In this document: piece by piece, positions 37,601 through 48,110 of the stretch | How the letters are laid out: each line of letters opens with the position of its first letter | Position numbering within the stretch: position 1 is the first letter of the stretch | Source of the DNA: Psococerastis gibbosa | Lineage: Eukaryota > Arthropoda > Insecta > Psocodea > Psocidae | Reading direction: 5' to 3' | Assembly (NCBI GenBank): GCA_963971405.1 | Contig: OZ020488.1 | Location: forward strand, 24,137,089-24,201,088 | Length of the DNA: 64,000 nucleotides | Translations under genes and position numbers: made by a program | The notes under the pieces: generated by a model | What the model was told of the DNA's origin: nothing | The model's input: only the letters and a program-made list of their open reading frames with translations | Databases searched by the model: none

Positions 37601-40107
37601 GCACAAAAGCTAGACCTAGGAGGCATTCTTTCTCTACAGGTGGGGTTATATTTTAATAGTGTTATAAAAGCAATGTCGGCGTCAATTCGACTCAAAATAG
37701 AAATACAGTAGACTGCATTTCAAATTTGCCTATGTTCTATCGAAAAAGTTGTGTAAAATAATTCTAAACTGAATGAAAGGCCAACTCAATTGTTTTAATC
37801 AGCCTTGTACTGATTTTATTCCTACTTATTAGGCGTTATATCAACAACAAGTAGATGATGTTATTTTATTGCTTTCCAATTTATACGTAGTATAAGGAAA
37901 GCTTTGTGACGGTCCAAATTTTCGATTCCGAGATTTCAACGGATTTACACGTTTTAAGGTCCCAGGAACCCAAAAAAGTGGTTTTTACGAAATGTCTGTT
38001 TGTCTGTCTGTCTGTTCATCTATTTTCGGAGAAACTACTCCTCCGATTTTAATGAAATTTTGCATGTAGGTTCACAAAAATCATACCTCGGGACCATTTT
38101 TTTTATTTTGGGCTAACTCAATTTGGGGGGTTTTAATTTTCAAAAAACTTCAAAAAAACGTCTAAAAAAATTATTTCCCAAAAACGGCTCCAACGATTTC
38201 TTTCAAATTCACATATATTGTAGTTGTTGTTAATCTTGATAAAATGCGGGGGGTCGCTTGCCCCTTGATAGTTTCCTTCTGGGGGTAAAAAAATAAAAAT
38301 GACTAAATTTTAATGAAAAATTACTAAAAAATAATTTTTCTGTGACACCTTTCCATCGATGATTTCTAATTTCAGGTATGTTTTAGGTGTTAAATTGAGT
38401 AACGAAACCGGACAGGTTGCTTTCCCAAAAAATTATTTTGGTTTTGTACAAAAAAATGTTTTTTTCAAAAAGTGGTAGACAATTCACGCTCAAATGCATT
38501 GCGTGCCCTGCCAGTATTGCTGTGTGGTAATGTGTAGGTCTGATCTATCTACAATTTACCTTACCACCAGTGACGAGTGACGTCAGGTGGACACCCCCCC
38601 CCCCCGAAATATCGGAAATTTAACCATAGGTAAATTATTTACCATGGAATTACTCATTTTCTCCATTCTATATTTTGATAAATTGGAAAGCATGTTCGAG
38701 TAAACTCGGACCGGTTCTTTTATTATTATATTTCATTATTTTATTTTTATCTACAGCATGACTGGGGTAGCCATGCTCCCAAAATTGCAGGAAACTAAAT
38801 AATATAGCCAACGCTAAAAGAACCGGTCCGAGTTTACTCGAACATGCTTTCCAATTTATCAAAATTAGTAGATAGAGAAAATGAGTAATTTCATGGTAAA
38901 TAATTTTCCTATGGTTAAATTTCCGATATCTCGGGGGGGAGGGGGGGGGTGTCCACCTGACGTCACTCGTCACTGGTGGTGAGGTAAATTCTAGATAGGT
39001 CAGACCAACACATTACCACACAGCAATACTGGCAGGGCACGCAATGCATTTGAGCGTGAATTTTCTATCATTTTTTCAAAAACATTTTTTTGTACAAAAC
39101 CAAATACTTTTTTGGGGAAGCAACCTGTCCGGTTTCGTTACTCAATTTAACACCTAAAACATACCTGAAGGTAGAAATCATTGATAGAAAGGTGTCGCAG
39201 AAAAATTAATTTTTAGTCATTTTTCATTAAAATTTAGTCATTTTTATTTTTTTACCCCCAGAAGCAAACTATCAAGGGGCAAGTGACCCCCCGCATTTTA
39301 TCAACATTAACAACAACTACAATATATGTGAATTTAAAAGAAATCGTTGGAGCCGTTTTTGGGAAATAATTTTTTTAGACGTTTTTTTGAAGTTTTTTGA
39401 AAATAAAACCCCCCCCCAAATTGAGTTAGCCCAAAATAAATAAAAATGGTCCCGAGGTATGATTTTTGTGAACCTACATGCCGAATTTCATCAAAATCGA
39501 CCGAGTAGTTTGCCCGGAAATCGACGCACAGACAGACAGACAGACAGACATTTCGTAAAAACCACTTTTTTGGGTTCCTGGGACCTTAAAACATATAAAT
39601 CCGTTAAAATCTCGGAATCGAAAATTTCGACCGTCATTCGTCATTCGACCATTTCCTTATACTACGCATAAATTTGAAAGCAATAAGTGTGCATTATGCA
39701 AATGTACTGTAAGTAGCCGCCCAGGAGGTGCCAGCGTTCGTAATTTAAAGTGAGCTACAACAACTACTTGGGGTAGAGGGCCAATTTTCCCTTTTGCCCG
39801 GGAACTTGTTTGCTCCCCTTCGCTTTTCATTTCCTCGAAGAGCCAACAGATTTTCGTTCTTGCCCACCCCCTAAAAAAATTCCTGGGTAACCCCAGCTTA
39901 TTATAATGTTGACTTACCATTTCCAATCACCCCCACGACGACTACGATTGGCAAAAGAACCCTTAAGATCCAAAAGCGGAACCCCTCGAGGAATGTCTGG
40001 TAGAGTAAGTCTTCAGCGCTGTCGGTTGCATTGACAGTGATATTGCTTGGATAGCTAATTGCGCAGTTGGAAGGACACGACAACGTCCAATCTGTGTCCT
40101 CGGCCAT
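22689..40107 (-). CDS. FMRFamide-receptor-like class A GPCR
   Basis: A seven-helix plasma-membrane neuropeptide receptor. Coding exons, 5' to 3': 40107-39918, 28868-28668, 24251-24106, 23722-23483, 23057-22689, with phases 1, 1, 0, 0 and all introns GT/AG. The product has 381 residues. N-terminal glycosylation sites are NIT 22 and NAT 26. TM1 ends GVIGN (N63); TM2 LAISDLLYLIF (D90); TM3 TSIWLTVTFTVERYIAVCHP with ERY 144-146; TM5 about 223-247 (P232); TM6 FLICQIP (P290); TM7 NFLLY 331-335 in place of NPxxY, then KYRR. The ERYIAVCHP and NFxxY patterns and the loop CTESRAR fit FMRFamide-type receptors of invertebrates. There is no Cys at the usual start of TM3, although C190 and C192 are in loop 2. 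A splice acceptor (TTTTTTTTACAG) at 40122 implies an upstream 5' UTR exon. Intron 1 is 11 kb and packed with repeats. The ligand cannot be told from sequence. Confidence 0.9.
24491..24813. mobile_element. Inverted dimer of a foldback MITE (323-bp palindrome)
   Basis: The whole segment is a long palindrome. Each half is itself a small foldback element ending in CTGATCGAGGCGTTTATAAT or a close variant, and the halves meet at 24651. The core gtaaacaaacaaattttgaa, with agcactttccat beyond, is shared with elements at 10078 and 36246, but the outer ends differ. It lies in GPCR intron 2. The DNA could extrude as a cruciform. Confidence 0.8.
25124..25531 (-). CDS. Hypothetical open frame, 135 codons
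   Basis: An uninterrupted minus-strand frame rich in Ser, Lys and Arg (for example SQRYGNWVSKSNIHDHF near the middle), in GPCR intron 2. I recognise no domain, signal peptide or membrane segment. It has no obvious splice partners, and its start is uncertain because the frame is open further upstream. It may be a nested gene, a retrocopy fragment or chance. Listed for its length in an AT-rich region. Confidence 0.2.
   Translation of the reverse strand: MLSLIGANSIGPTQSYVERTISLRRKLSSDGPKMIGTVRQSLDKTPTHKVQSLRAVNFLNGFHMARTFKSQRYGNWVSKSNIHDHFKQVSYSHLYHSIASKRSKHTPRHVYSLLVKSTSSSILEYYHKIILPSRT
25532..27740. other. GPCR intron 2, no recognised feature
   Basis: AT-rich intronic DNA. Several 60-80 codon frames occur on both strands (for example minus 26565-26326), but none has a recognisable domain. 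No repeat ends seen. Confidence 0.45.
27745..28290 (+). mobile_element. LINE C-terminal remnant
   Basis: From about 27970 the plus frame reads HSYNTRSAKGFDMPRRRLNK, then LAHRLYNKLPFLV and FRTYIKSRLIDVSLYNLDEY. The order (YNTR, PR.RLN, YNKLP, FK..LK, Y..DE) is the usual C-terminus of jockey/CR1-type LINE polyproteins. Upstream of 27927 the match fades and frames break. Fragment only. Confidence 0.6.
28440..28595 (-). mobile_element. LINE reverse transcriptase remnant
   Basis: Minus strand reads SANIRLSIRKQFLKTCIWSV, then LLYGCETWTM and YELKA. This is the post-palm region of LINE reverse transcriptases (K..L...IW.VLLYG.ETW...). It lies directly upstream of the splice donor region of GPCR exon 2 but on the intron side. 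A short fossil of 50 codons. Confidence 0.65.
29535..29714. mobile_element. hAT-like MITE with G-runs
   Basis: Inverted termini CAAGGCCGTAGCCAGG and TTGGCTACGGCCATG, flanked by the exact 8-bp duplication tacacatg (29527-29534 and 29715-29722). The interior has G-runs near both ends and an AT-rich core (cctctcaaaatccgattcta) that is the reverse complement of the core of MITE B at 3158. Non-coding, in GPCR intron 1. Confidence 0.85.
30109..30934 (-). repeat. 0.85-kb dispersed repeat, copy 1
   Basis: Minus orientation of the repeat also at 37871, 38819, 40213 and 55489. Starts gaaccggtccgagtttac and ends aaattggaaagcaata on the plus strand. The motif gctttccaattta occurs inverted near both ends. 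Most diverged of the four intron/upstream copies. Non-coding, in GPCR intron 1. Confidence 0.75.
31275..31432 (-). mobile_element. hAT-like MITE remnant
   Basis: On the minus strand one end reads CAAGGGCGGACCCAGAA, close to the CAGGGGCGGATCCAG-type ends of hAT elements. C-runs lie at 31276-31301 and 31379-31390. The other end is not clear and no target duplication was found. Confidence 0.45.
31992..32090 (+). mobile_element. SINE 3' half with (ATTT)n tail
   Basis: atgcttcggagggcatgtaa, then gcggtcctagttgagtgtaagag, nearly identical to the central and 3' part of the SINE at 6985. A (ttat/attt) tandem tail follows at 32050-32077. The tRNA-like half is missing. Confidence 0.65.
32215..32690 (+). 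mobile_element. LINE 3' remnant
   Basis: Frames around 32259-32420 read KYNHATTLPPKSQPAGHQTG, then YQKLQKRVVRHLCGGLPREA. Further on, near 32580-32660, comes YFQELPRNIRRVV-type sequence. The pattern LQKR.VR......P, followed later by Y..LP..IR, resembles the end of LINE reverse transcriptases. Frames are broken repeatedly. Family unknown. Confidence 0.45.
32820..32990 (+). mobile_element. Possible LINE tail
   Basis: A plus-strand frame reads VQFRRKLRQHLFEECLYRDF (about 32911-32970), like the basic FK..LK..L helix at LINE C-termini. Only this piece is recognisable, and a minus-strand frame of 99 codons overlaps it. Weak call. Confidence 0.3.
33867..34055 (+). mobile_element. tRNA-derived SINE
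   Basis: Keeps an A-box-like TGGCTAGGTCAAGTTGG (33869-33885) and a B-box-like GCGTTCGAGTCTC (about 33933). The central gcggtccccggccttcctgg and the tail aactccgctagattacctt...aatataacaaa follow. It is the copy with the clearest tRNA-like 5' half. In GPCR intron 1. Confidence 0.65.
34755..34850 (+). mobile_element. SINE 3' end fragment
   Basis: The segment acttactccgcttagttggt, then gcagtaataaaacaaaaaac, matches the 3' end of the SINE family (actccgctaggttggctta, then gtaatagaacaaaaaa). The upstream part is only loosely similar. Confidence 0.5.
34851..36245. other. GPCR intron 1, no recognised feature
   Basis: Contains a G-run at 34922-34934 and a 96-codon plus frame at 35117-35407 with no recognisable domain. 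Otherwise AT-rich intronic DNA. Confidence 0.4.
36246..36398. mobile_element. MITE, GTAAACA-core family
   Basis: Ends CTGCGGGCCTACTATGC and its imperfect complement (gccacagtaggcccac). The interior pairs through gggttaaaattgtaaaca and tgtttacatttttaatccc. The core tcttgaatagcatattcc matches the cores at 10078 and 24491. About 153 bp, non-coding. Confidence 0.75.
36399..37870. other. GPCR intron 1, no recognised feature
   Basis: AT-rich. Plus frames at 37296-37484 and 37472-37711 have no recognisable domain. Confidence 0.4.
37871..38720 (+). repeat. 0.85-kb dispersed repeat, copy 2
   Basis: Starts ttgctttccaatttatacgt and ends gcatgttcgagtaaactcgg, then accggttctttt. A (tctg)n tract is at 38008-38025 and a C-run at 38594-38604. 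The terminal motif gctttccaattta is inverted at the other end as aaattggaaagc. With copy 3 it forms a large inverted pair. Non-coding. Confidence 0.85.
38819..39680 (-). repeat. 0.85-kb dispersed repeat, copy 3 (inverted)
   Basis: Reverse orientation of copy 2, separated from it by about 100 bp (38721-38818). Copies 2 and 3 match closely from end to end, so 37871-39680 is a 1.8-kb hairpin-capable palindrome, ending 240 bp before the GPCR first-exon donor. The translation through its (tctg)n tract gives TDRQTDRHFVKTTFLG on one strand, but the frame is short and not conserved between copies. Confidence 0.85.
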
Positions 40108-40212
40108 ACTACCCCCCTTCACTGTAAAAAAAATACAATAAATTAAGAATCTGGTACCTAGCCTAGATTACTTATTTAGGTACCTAGCTTGGATAAGGCT
40201 TCCCATTGCTTC

Positions 40213-41093
40213 TTGCTTTCCAATTTATCCGTAGTATAAGGAAAGCTTTGTGACGGTCCAAATTTTCGATTCCGAGATTTCAACGGAATTACACGTTTTG
40301 AGGTCCCAGGACCAAAAAAGTGGTTTTTACGAAATGTCTGTGTCTGTCGCTCTGTCTGCCTGTTCATCGATTTCCGGGCAAACTACTCGGTCGATTATGA
40401 TAAAATTCGGCATGTAGATTCACCAAAATCATACCTCGGGACCATTTTATTTTTATTTTGGGCTAACTCAATTTGGGGGGTTTTATTATCAAAAAACGTC
40501 TAAAAAAATTATTTCTCAAAAATGGCTCCAACGATTTCTTTTAAATTCACATATATTATAGTCGTCATTAATGTTATGACAAAATGCGGGGGGTCGCTTG
40601 CCCCTTGATAGTTTGCTTCTGGGGGTAAAAAAATAAAAATAACTGAATTTTAATGAAAAATGACTAAAAAATAATTTTTCTGCGAAACCTTTCTATCGAT
40701 GATTTCTACCTTCAGGCATGTTTTAGGTGTTAAATTGAGTAACGAAACCAGACAAGTTACTTTCCCAAAAAACTATTTGGTTTTGTGCAAAAAAATGCTT
40801 TTTTTTTTTAAAAAAAAATGCTTTTTTTGAAAAAATGATAGAAAATTCACGCTCAAATGCATTGCGTGCCCTGCCAGTATTGCTGTGTGGTAATGTGTTG
40901 GTCTGACCTATCTAGAATTTACCTCACCACCAGTGACGAGTGACGTCAGGTGGACACCCCCCCCCCCCCCCCCCCGAGATATCGGAAATTTAATCATAGG
41001 AAAATTATTTACCATGAAATTACTCATTTTCTCTATCTACTAAGTTTGATAAATTGGAAAGCATGTTCGAGTAATCTCGGACCGGTTCTTTAA
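40213..41093 (+). repeat. 0.85-kb dispersed repeat, copy 4
   Basis: Same order as copy 2: ttgctttccaatttatccgt at the start, ctcggaccggttcttt at the end. C-run at 40956-40975. It lies about 90 bp upstream of GPCR exon 1 as seen here, so it interrupts the promoter side or the first intron. Confidence 0.85.
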
Positions 41094-41214
41094 TTGGGCA
41101 CGCTATGCCACTGCTGCAGCTGTCGATTTAATGGATCTATTCCAGTTTGCAGTTGCATGGGTACTATGGGGTTGACTTGCTGTATCATATTTACGTTTTA
41201 GTTAGGCTACTTTT

Positions 41215-41440
41215 GCTTGCTAATGAGGTGACCTCACAGCCGTATTCGAGAGGACAGCGCAGCGCACGCAGATCTTGTAATCTTCTTATGTAGCTCTCCA
41301 CTTAGTAGCGGTCAGCCTCTTCAAGAGGTTGGTGGGTTTTTGCATTTTATTGGCTGTTTCTGCGATGTGACAGTTCCAGGACAGCTTGTTTTTCAGGTTG
41401 ATTCCGCTGTACTTGGACAGTGATAATTGAAAAAGTATCG
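41215..41440 (-). mobile_element. LINE reverse transcriptase remnant
   Basis: Minus strand reads SKYSGINLKNKLSWNCHIAE, then TANKMQKPTNLLKRL. This corresponds to the YLG..LD..L.W..HI....K.....L..L segment just after the palm of LINE reverse transcriptases. No flanking LINE sequence is recognised. Confidence 0.65.
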
Positions 41441-42353
41441 GTGACGGCCTCATATCGTATAGTCGTATATCAGCAAAATGTAGAGATGCATTTCTTTAAA
41501 GGGATGTGGCTTTTTATAGCTCTACATTGGATATTTCCGGTGAAATCTGGGTTTATAAAAAAAAACATCTATTATTAGGAGTGTCTGATTTTCCTTTAAT
41601 AGCTTTAAATATCAGTACCATCGTCGTTTTCACATTAGATAGCCTACACATTATTACGATTTTACGAACATTTAATATTAAAAATAAATGCAAATCGGCT
41701 ATATTAGATCTAGTGCCCAATTTGTATCCTGCGTTAGCTGGAATAACGATAAAAATGTAGCCTATCCATTTTCTAATTTATATGAAAAAAACGTACGGTA
41801 TATAGGCGACAACATTTAAATTAATTATTAGGATTGGCCTCGCTGCAAATTTTATATCTAACCCTATCCCATTAAGATCTGGAGAAAGAACAATGGTAGA
41901 GACGTCAGCGATTAAGGTATTATCAGCTGAATCTCTCTGGAAAATCTAAAATCGATCCGTGGCGCTTATTCGCGCTAGCAGAAACTTATCCAAAAAGCAA
42001 CCTAAGATTATTTCCTATGCATTTTCATTACTTAATTTTTCTTTTTTTATTATACGATGGAGAAAAATACAATATTTAATTATAAAAGAAATAAAATTAT
42101 TTACGAGTAGGCCTATATTAAGAAATTTTCATTGTACGAATATAATAAGTCATTTCTTCTGTTCAATTTTGCCTGCATTAGACTACTTATTTTTCCAACT
42201 TGATGGTATTGTAATAATAAGGAGTCGTCATGGCATATGCACTATAACCCAAGAAGTATTGTTGTTAGACAGACTAAGCTGTACGTAGTATGACTATTAA
42301 TTCCGATATATACCTATAACAATATCCTCCCATTGGGTTAACCCGTTAGCCTG
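41441..42353. other. No recognised feature
   Basis: AT-rich DNA with a 109-codon plus frame (41959-42288) that resembles no known protein and is low in complexity. Confidence 0.4.
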
Positions 42354-43147
42354 CAGTGGCGGTTTTAGAATTTTCAAAATGGGGGGGGGGGGCATTGACA
42401 AGACTGTAATCCAATCTAGTGTAAATTTATTTATTGAGAATTCAATTGTATCTAGTGCATTCTTTAGATGTTATGGTGTTACTCGTATACAGTATATGAT
42501 AGCATAGGCACATCAAACGTCAATTTATTGGAGGATTTAGGTTCGGCGCGAACACAGGCTTATAATATTTTGCGGAAATCGTAATGCTATCACGTCGACG
42601 GTTTAGATAATATAGAAGTAATATTGCATACAACCCGAAGAGGGGGGCCCGGGGGTCTCCCCCGGGAGAAAAATTTGAAAATGTAAGTGCAAAATAGTGG
42701 GGTGTTACGGATTTTAATAGCAGTAAAGTATGGATTTTACAAAACTTACAAAAAAATGCGTATTCATAAAAATAATATTGCGTTTAACCCAAAGAGGTGG
42801 GCCCAGGGGTCTCCCCCGGGAGAAAAATTTGAAAATGTAAGTGTAAAACAGTGAAGCAGGAAAGCTCGCAAACGAATGCAAATTCATATTGTTCCAAACA
42901 GGGGGACCGGGGGTCTCCCCCGCGGGATTTTTTATTTTTTTTTTAAATAGGTCCGAAATAGTGAGGTTTTATGATTTTAACAGCAGTAAAGTTTAAAAAT
43001 TTACTGGGGAAGACATATTCATGTTACCGAACTAGATTTATTTATTTCTAAACTTTTCATTTCAGGGGGGGGGCTGCAGCCCAATAAGCCCCCCTTGGCT
43101 ACGGCCTTGAAGGGGGTGCATGCCCCCCCCCCTTGAAACCGCCAGTG
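42354..43147. mobile_element. hAT-like non-autonomous element with internal tandem units
   Basis: Ends CAGTGGCGGTTTTAGAATT and its partial complement (ttgaaaccgccagtg); CAGTGGCGG is a common hAT-type terminus. Next to each end lies a G or C run. Inside are three imperfect tandem units starting near 42621, 42775 and 42886, each with a gggggtctcccccgggagaa-like hairpin. At 43090-43110 a fragment (ccttggctacggccttga) matches the end of the smaller CAAGGCCGTAGCC MITEs, so another element end is nested here. The flanks (ttagcctg / agcctatg) share only agcct. Confidence 0.7.
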
Positions 43148-46100
43148 AGCCTATGCTGGTGTCAAAATGATAATAATTCACTTGGGCAATCGACATGCAC
43201 ACATTCACACTTAACTAACGAACATACGATAGGCCTATTATCAGCGCTAAGAGACTACAGTACAGTAGCTGACATATCTTGCGGGATAATCGTGTCTCGG
43301 TGGGAATGCCTTTAACCGTCTCAAGGTTTTCCCGATTTTAGTGAAAATAGTCTGCAGAAGCCGAAGAGCTCTGTATTGTCATTATCTTGAAAAATACAGC
43401 CAAGAAAACAGCATGCTGAGAATAGTTTTCTCTCCAATAAGTTAATCCGTACAATCGTCTTCTCTTTTTAGTACATAGAGAAAACTTTTCGTAGTCAGGT
43501 CCCACTGTGTAGAACATTCCATGCCATGTTTATGGTTACAACTTACTTTTTTGGTGAGGGAGGGGGGCTTCCAACAGCGACTAGTTTCACACAATGTTAT
43601 AGTGCAAGTCCATGAAAGTTAATTTATGTAGTTGGATCTCTATGGTGCTTGTTTAATAACCTATACATGTTTCTGTATGAAACTACGATAGTATTAGCAA
43701 AACATAAATCGATTCAATTTTAGACTACGGTACCATCAGCTACCAATTACAAATAGTTGAATGGTGATAAACTTGGCCGGTGCGCCTTGCGGCTTTTTGA
43801 TGGTGCCAATGCTATCACAATCATTCTTCTTATTTTTTTTTCCACCTGGAATTCGACTTTTATAACTCGCATGTTTTCGATTATTGGATTCCAATACCAA
43901 ATATTCGCATGATTCTTCGAGATTCCTTATTGCATTCTTTTCCGAATATGATAGTCCTTTGGGGTTCACTTAATTGAATATTTCTGAGTGGTGGAATATT
44001 GTTGACATTTTCATTATCTTTTCATCTTTTCGTGATAGGCAATTTTTAGGTTATAGGTTATATTTTTTGTGTGCTCTACAGTATATTCTCGTATGTATTC
44101 TCTTAATAGACTCCGTTCGATTAAGACTAATAATGAGTCTGTTATGTGCCTACTTGCCATCTTTGCATGAAAATACCTGACTTTATTATAAAATAGAACT
44201 GGCACTTAAGATGCGCTATTCGAAATCAGTTTCTGCTCAGATAAGCTAACTCTGGGTTGGTGGCATCTAAGCTACGATTAGGTATCGCAACGTAGAAATT
44301 AGATCATACTATTATGGAAAGTATATTGGACGGATTGAAGTAGATAAATTTATTATAATTTAATGAATATAATAGGTCTCATGACGCCCCCCCCCCCTCT
44401 GGCGCGTGAAGTTGAGATGCTTGATGTGCTGATGCATATTATTTCGAACTTTGTTGACATTTCCCAGTTCTCTTAACCAACGTTTTACCCCCTAATGGTT
44501 TTGAACGGATTATGGGCTCAGTTTCAGGAAAAGCCTAAAACCTTCTATTACTCAGTAACCTTTATCCGTTGTACTGTGTCTCACCACTATTCTAATTCAA
44601 AACTTCTCAATTTTTTTTTGCTAATTTTTGTTTAACCCATTAGGTACCGAGTTCGATTCATTTATTTAAAAAAATTACTAACCGCACCCAATATTTATTT
44701 TATGCCATAATATTCTCTCAGTTTGATTTAAACTTCGTCAGTTTATTTTAACATGGATCCTCAACAGAGTAAACCAATAGAAATGTTTTGGAATGTGGTA
44801 GAACATTTCGAAAAAGCCTCAACACGCGTGTATAACATACGATATCGGGGGCTCAAAGCCGGCGGTCGGCGAAATTATAAAGGTCATGGCTGTAAATCGG
44901 CAGAATAAGAGTGATATGTGTTCATTCTCTCGTTTACAGCTCATAAAAGTTGGAGTGGCGTCCTGCCAAAAGACAGACTAATCCTCGGTAGTCAATAGGA
45001 AGACATCGCAACGGAAAAATTCTGTAACACCAACGAAGTTTCACGCACTCTAAGCTAGCATGTCTATAGCATTTTATAGCAGAAGTCAAACCGGTAAATT
45101 TCACTTATTTAATACAATAGGCTTCTAAAGAGTGAACGATTGTGAAATGGAATGAGCTGATTGAATGAGCAGTGGAAAACTTATTAGTGCATTGCACAAA
45201 TTTCCTACAACACACACACACACACACACAGGCCAGAATTGTGCCTTTCCACATTTTGTTAAATTACATAATATTAGTTCAAGATATTGAGGCTGGCCTA
45301 GATTTATAAGTGGAATAATTTGTAGTTTCAAAAACTGCTGTCAACTCCCATCAGACAGCAGCAGCAGGCGTACAACAACACGGCAACACAAAAGGATAAA
45401 GTACCCAGCGTCAAAACTAACCTTGACGCTTGTAAACAAAAATTAAACTTCCAATGGTTTTTTCAAGTTTTAGACCCAACTTAATGTTACGCCTAAGTCT
45501 TGCATATGTAATAATGGAACAGCTATCAATTGTTTCAGACTGATCTTTTGACTTGTCGCAAGTCGCTGCATTTCCAAGGCTCGACTTGAAGCATTGTGCT
45601 TCCACAAGCTATGGTCAATGACAATAGGCTACAAATGCGAAATTTCCATTTTTGCCAACCTCGTCGCCCACTCGCGGTTCACGGACGCGGGACGCCCAAA
45701 CTTTCTCTCAACGAAAAACATTTTTATATCAGCTGTCACAGCCCGTATGAAAACTCAATGCAAACAAACCTTCTAATGTTTCTACTGCTGATAAATATGT
45801 TTGTAATGTTTGCCTTGTTTACCATATGGTAAGGTTCAATCTGTTCAGCTGTATTGCTCAGACTAAAGCACAATACGTCGCTCCAGTACATATTTTCTAC
45901 TATTTATATCCTATCAGATCATCTGATTTGGCACTGAGTTACTGAATATCATCTCATCAACATTTTTGTCTAGATTGTGGCTACCACTACACAATTTATG
46001 TAAGAAGTAGATGTAGTGAATTGGTTGGAAATTACTGCACTGACGTTGTTTTGGCAAACGAGCAAAGACACATGAGATGTCAGCATGTGCGGAACAATTT

Positions 46101-47922
46101 TTGGCACATATTTTGTTTACCAAGGTCGCAACTGAATCACAATTGAACGCGACTGCACCAAATCAAGTTTTCCAAATACTGTAGATAGACCTTCGTAATA
46201 ATAATTTGCGTACAGAATATATGAATATCGGAGTCTGCCTACGTTACTGCATGTCTATATTAAATGGCTGATTGCCTGAAAGAGTGATAGCAGCTTAGGT
46301 AGGTGCAATAACAGTATTGAGTTTTTATTCCAAATTGGTACCTACATCAATAAATTAATATGATGAGTTTGATGATAACAGCTTTGGCTGTCAAATAGCT
46401 CACAAACTCTTTCTAGGTATGTACTGCGAGGAAGAACAGGCCCCAAGTAAATATAAACTTGAATCTTAAACTGCAAATACATTTGATGAACAACAACAAT
46501 GCCGAAGTATTATATATAGCGATCGAAGAACAATAAAACAGATTAATAGCTTTGTAAAGGCTGCATTAAAATCCAATCTAAGTTTCCACAAGAAAATTAC
46601 TTATCGATCTCTCCCATTACAGTCATAACTTAAGAAGATTTTGAATTGAACATCCCACAACAGAAAATTGTAGTAAGATAAGTTATTCGAGTATAAACTT
46701 TTGAAATAATTTTTTGGACAATGTAATCGCAATGATGAATTGTAACTCAGTTCTATCGGCCCATATTCATTGGTGGACCCAGGAATTGGGGAGCCGCCCC
46801 CACCCTGAGAAGGTTTGCACGTCACTGAGTGTGATACAGAACAATTTCAACATATCGGAATCGGTCGGTACTGAAATAGCATATAGAACCACCCTTGCCT
46901 ATAATTTTGCACATTATATCCTGTATTAACATTCAAAGCATATATTGTCGAATGTTTTTGCAATATAATTATGTTTATCTACCTAGGCTGCTGTAATACA
47001 GTACAAAAAGTCCCTTTGGCCCTTCCAGTGTAATTTCTTAGTTGTGACATGAATTGACATGAAGGTATCTCCCACGATCGGTTGAAAAGTTTCGGTAAGG
47101 AATACCTACTGGACGGCATATTCCAATGTATGGCTGGTGCAGTATTCCTTACTGAGACTTTTCAAGCGGTCGTGGGGATTCACCCGTTGCTTATTATTCG
47201 TTATGCGCAGGCCTGAACACAAATTATTCATTTCAAACCTCAATGAAATGAAATATATTTATATATGCTATCTTTGTGCTATGTTGAGAAAGGTAGAAAT
47301 ATTTCTTGACTTAATTTTAAATCTAGCAAAATGGCAAGACGCTGGCTTAGGGTATGCGATGGGAATGGAGTTTCAACTAATAAAAACTTTACTTTTTTTT
47401 AACTTATTTTATTATTTTTTAATTTATTTTGAAGAGGGAGAATAAAAGTTGTATGATTTTGAATTTCATTAGATAAAAAAACTAAATTGAAAAATAATAA
47501 GGGAGGCAAAAATTCCAATAATTAAATTTGAATCTAAAAAATAATAAAATGGATTTATAAATAGCGTTCTAAACAAAAATTATTTATTGTCGACATTTTC
47601 AGATTTACATTTACAGTATATCTAAAGATGTATTGCCTATTTTATTTATAAAAATATGAAAGACACTGATTTTCGTAAGTGCAAAAACATGCGCCATATT
47701 TTAAATGACGTAACGCGTTGTTAATTTCTTCAGAATGGCCGTAATTGGTGGAAGTATGGCATATGGGCTAAGGCGCCAATTTTGAGGAAATCATCAATAA
47801 TATGGCACATTTTGTGGCAGGTTCGAAAACCTGTCTTTTTTATTTTTTAACAAATAAACTATTAATCTATTGTTATTTTTGTAAATTGGAAAGTTTCCCC
47901 TATATTAATATAGAATCTGACG
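43148..47922. other. No supported gene; (CA)n microsatellite
   Basis: Largely AT-rich DNA. A (CA)n run lies at 45212-45230 and C-runs near 44388. Around 46772-46806 a short ggtggacccaggaattgggg sequence resembles a hAT end fragment. Minus frame 43969-43736 (77 codons, Lys-rich) and others are unrecognised. Confidence 0.4.
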
Positions 47923-48095
47923 AAGCAGTAGAATCCAGGTTGATAGGCCGTGGTCGTTCTAAAAAAAAAAAACAGTTGCTGCTGAGCCTCCGAGATACAA
48001 TATTAGAAGTCTACGCAGTTCTACCGAAGATGTCGACCGCAGATGTCCGCTTTCAGAACGACCACGGCCCATCAGCCCGGATTCTACTGGTTCTT
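47923..48095. mobile_element. Foldback MITE, CAGTAGAA family
   Basis: Arms AAGCAGTAGAATCCAGGTTG and (atcagcccggattctactgg). The pairing extends inward through ataggccgtggtcgttct and agaacgaccacggcccat. The interior differs from the 14639 and 56911 copies except for actacgcagttct-like pieces. Ends ctggttctt, like the 62267 copy. Confidence 0.75.
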
Positions 48096-48110
48096 CATCA
48101 ACCTATGTTG

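Noticed and set aside
39459-39671. Frame with TDRQTDRHFVKTTFLG resembling a protein seen in databases
   Set aside because: It is the translation of the (tctg)n tract and flanks of the 0.85-kb repeat, not kept open in the other copies.
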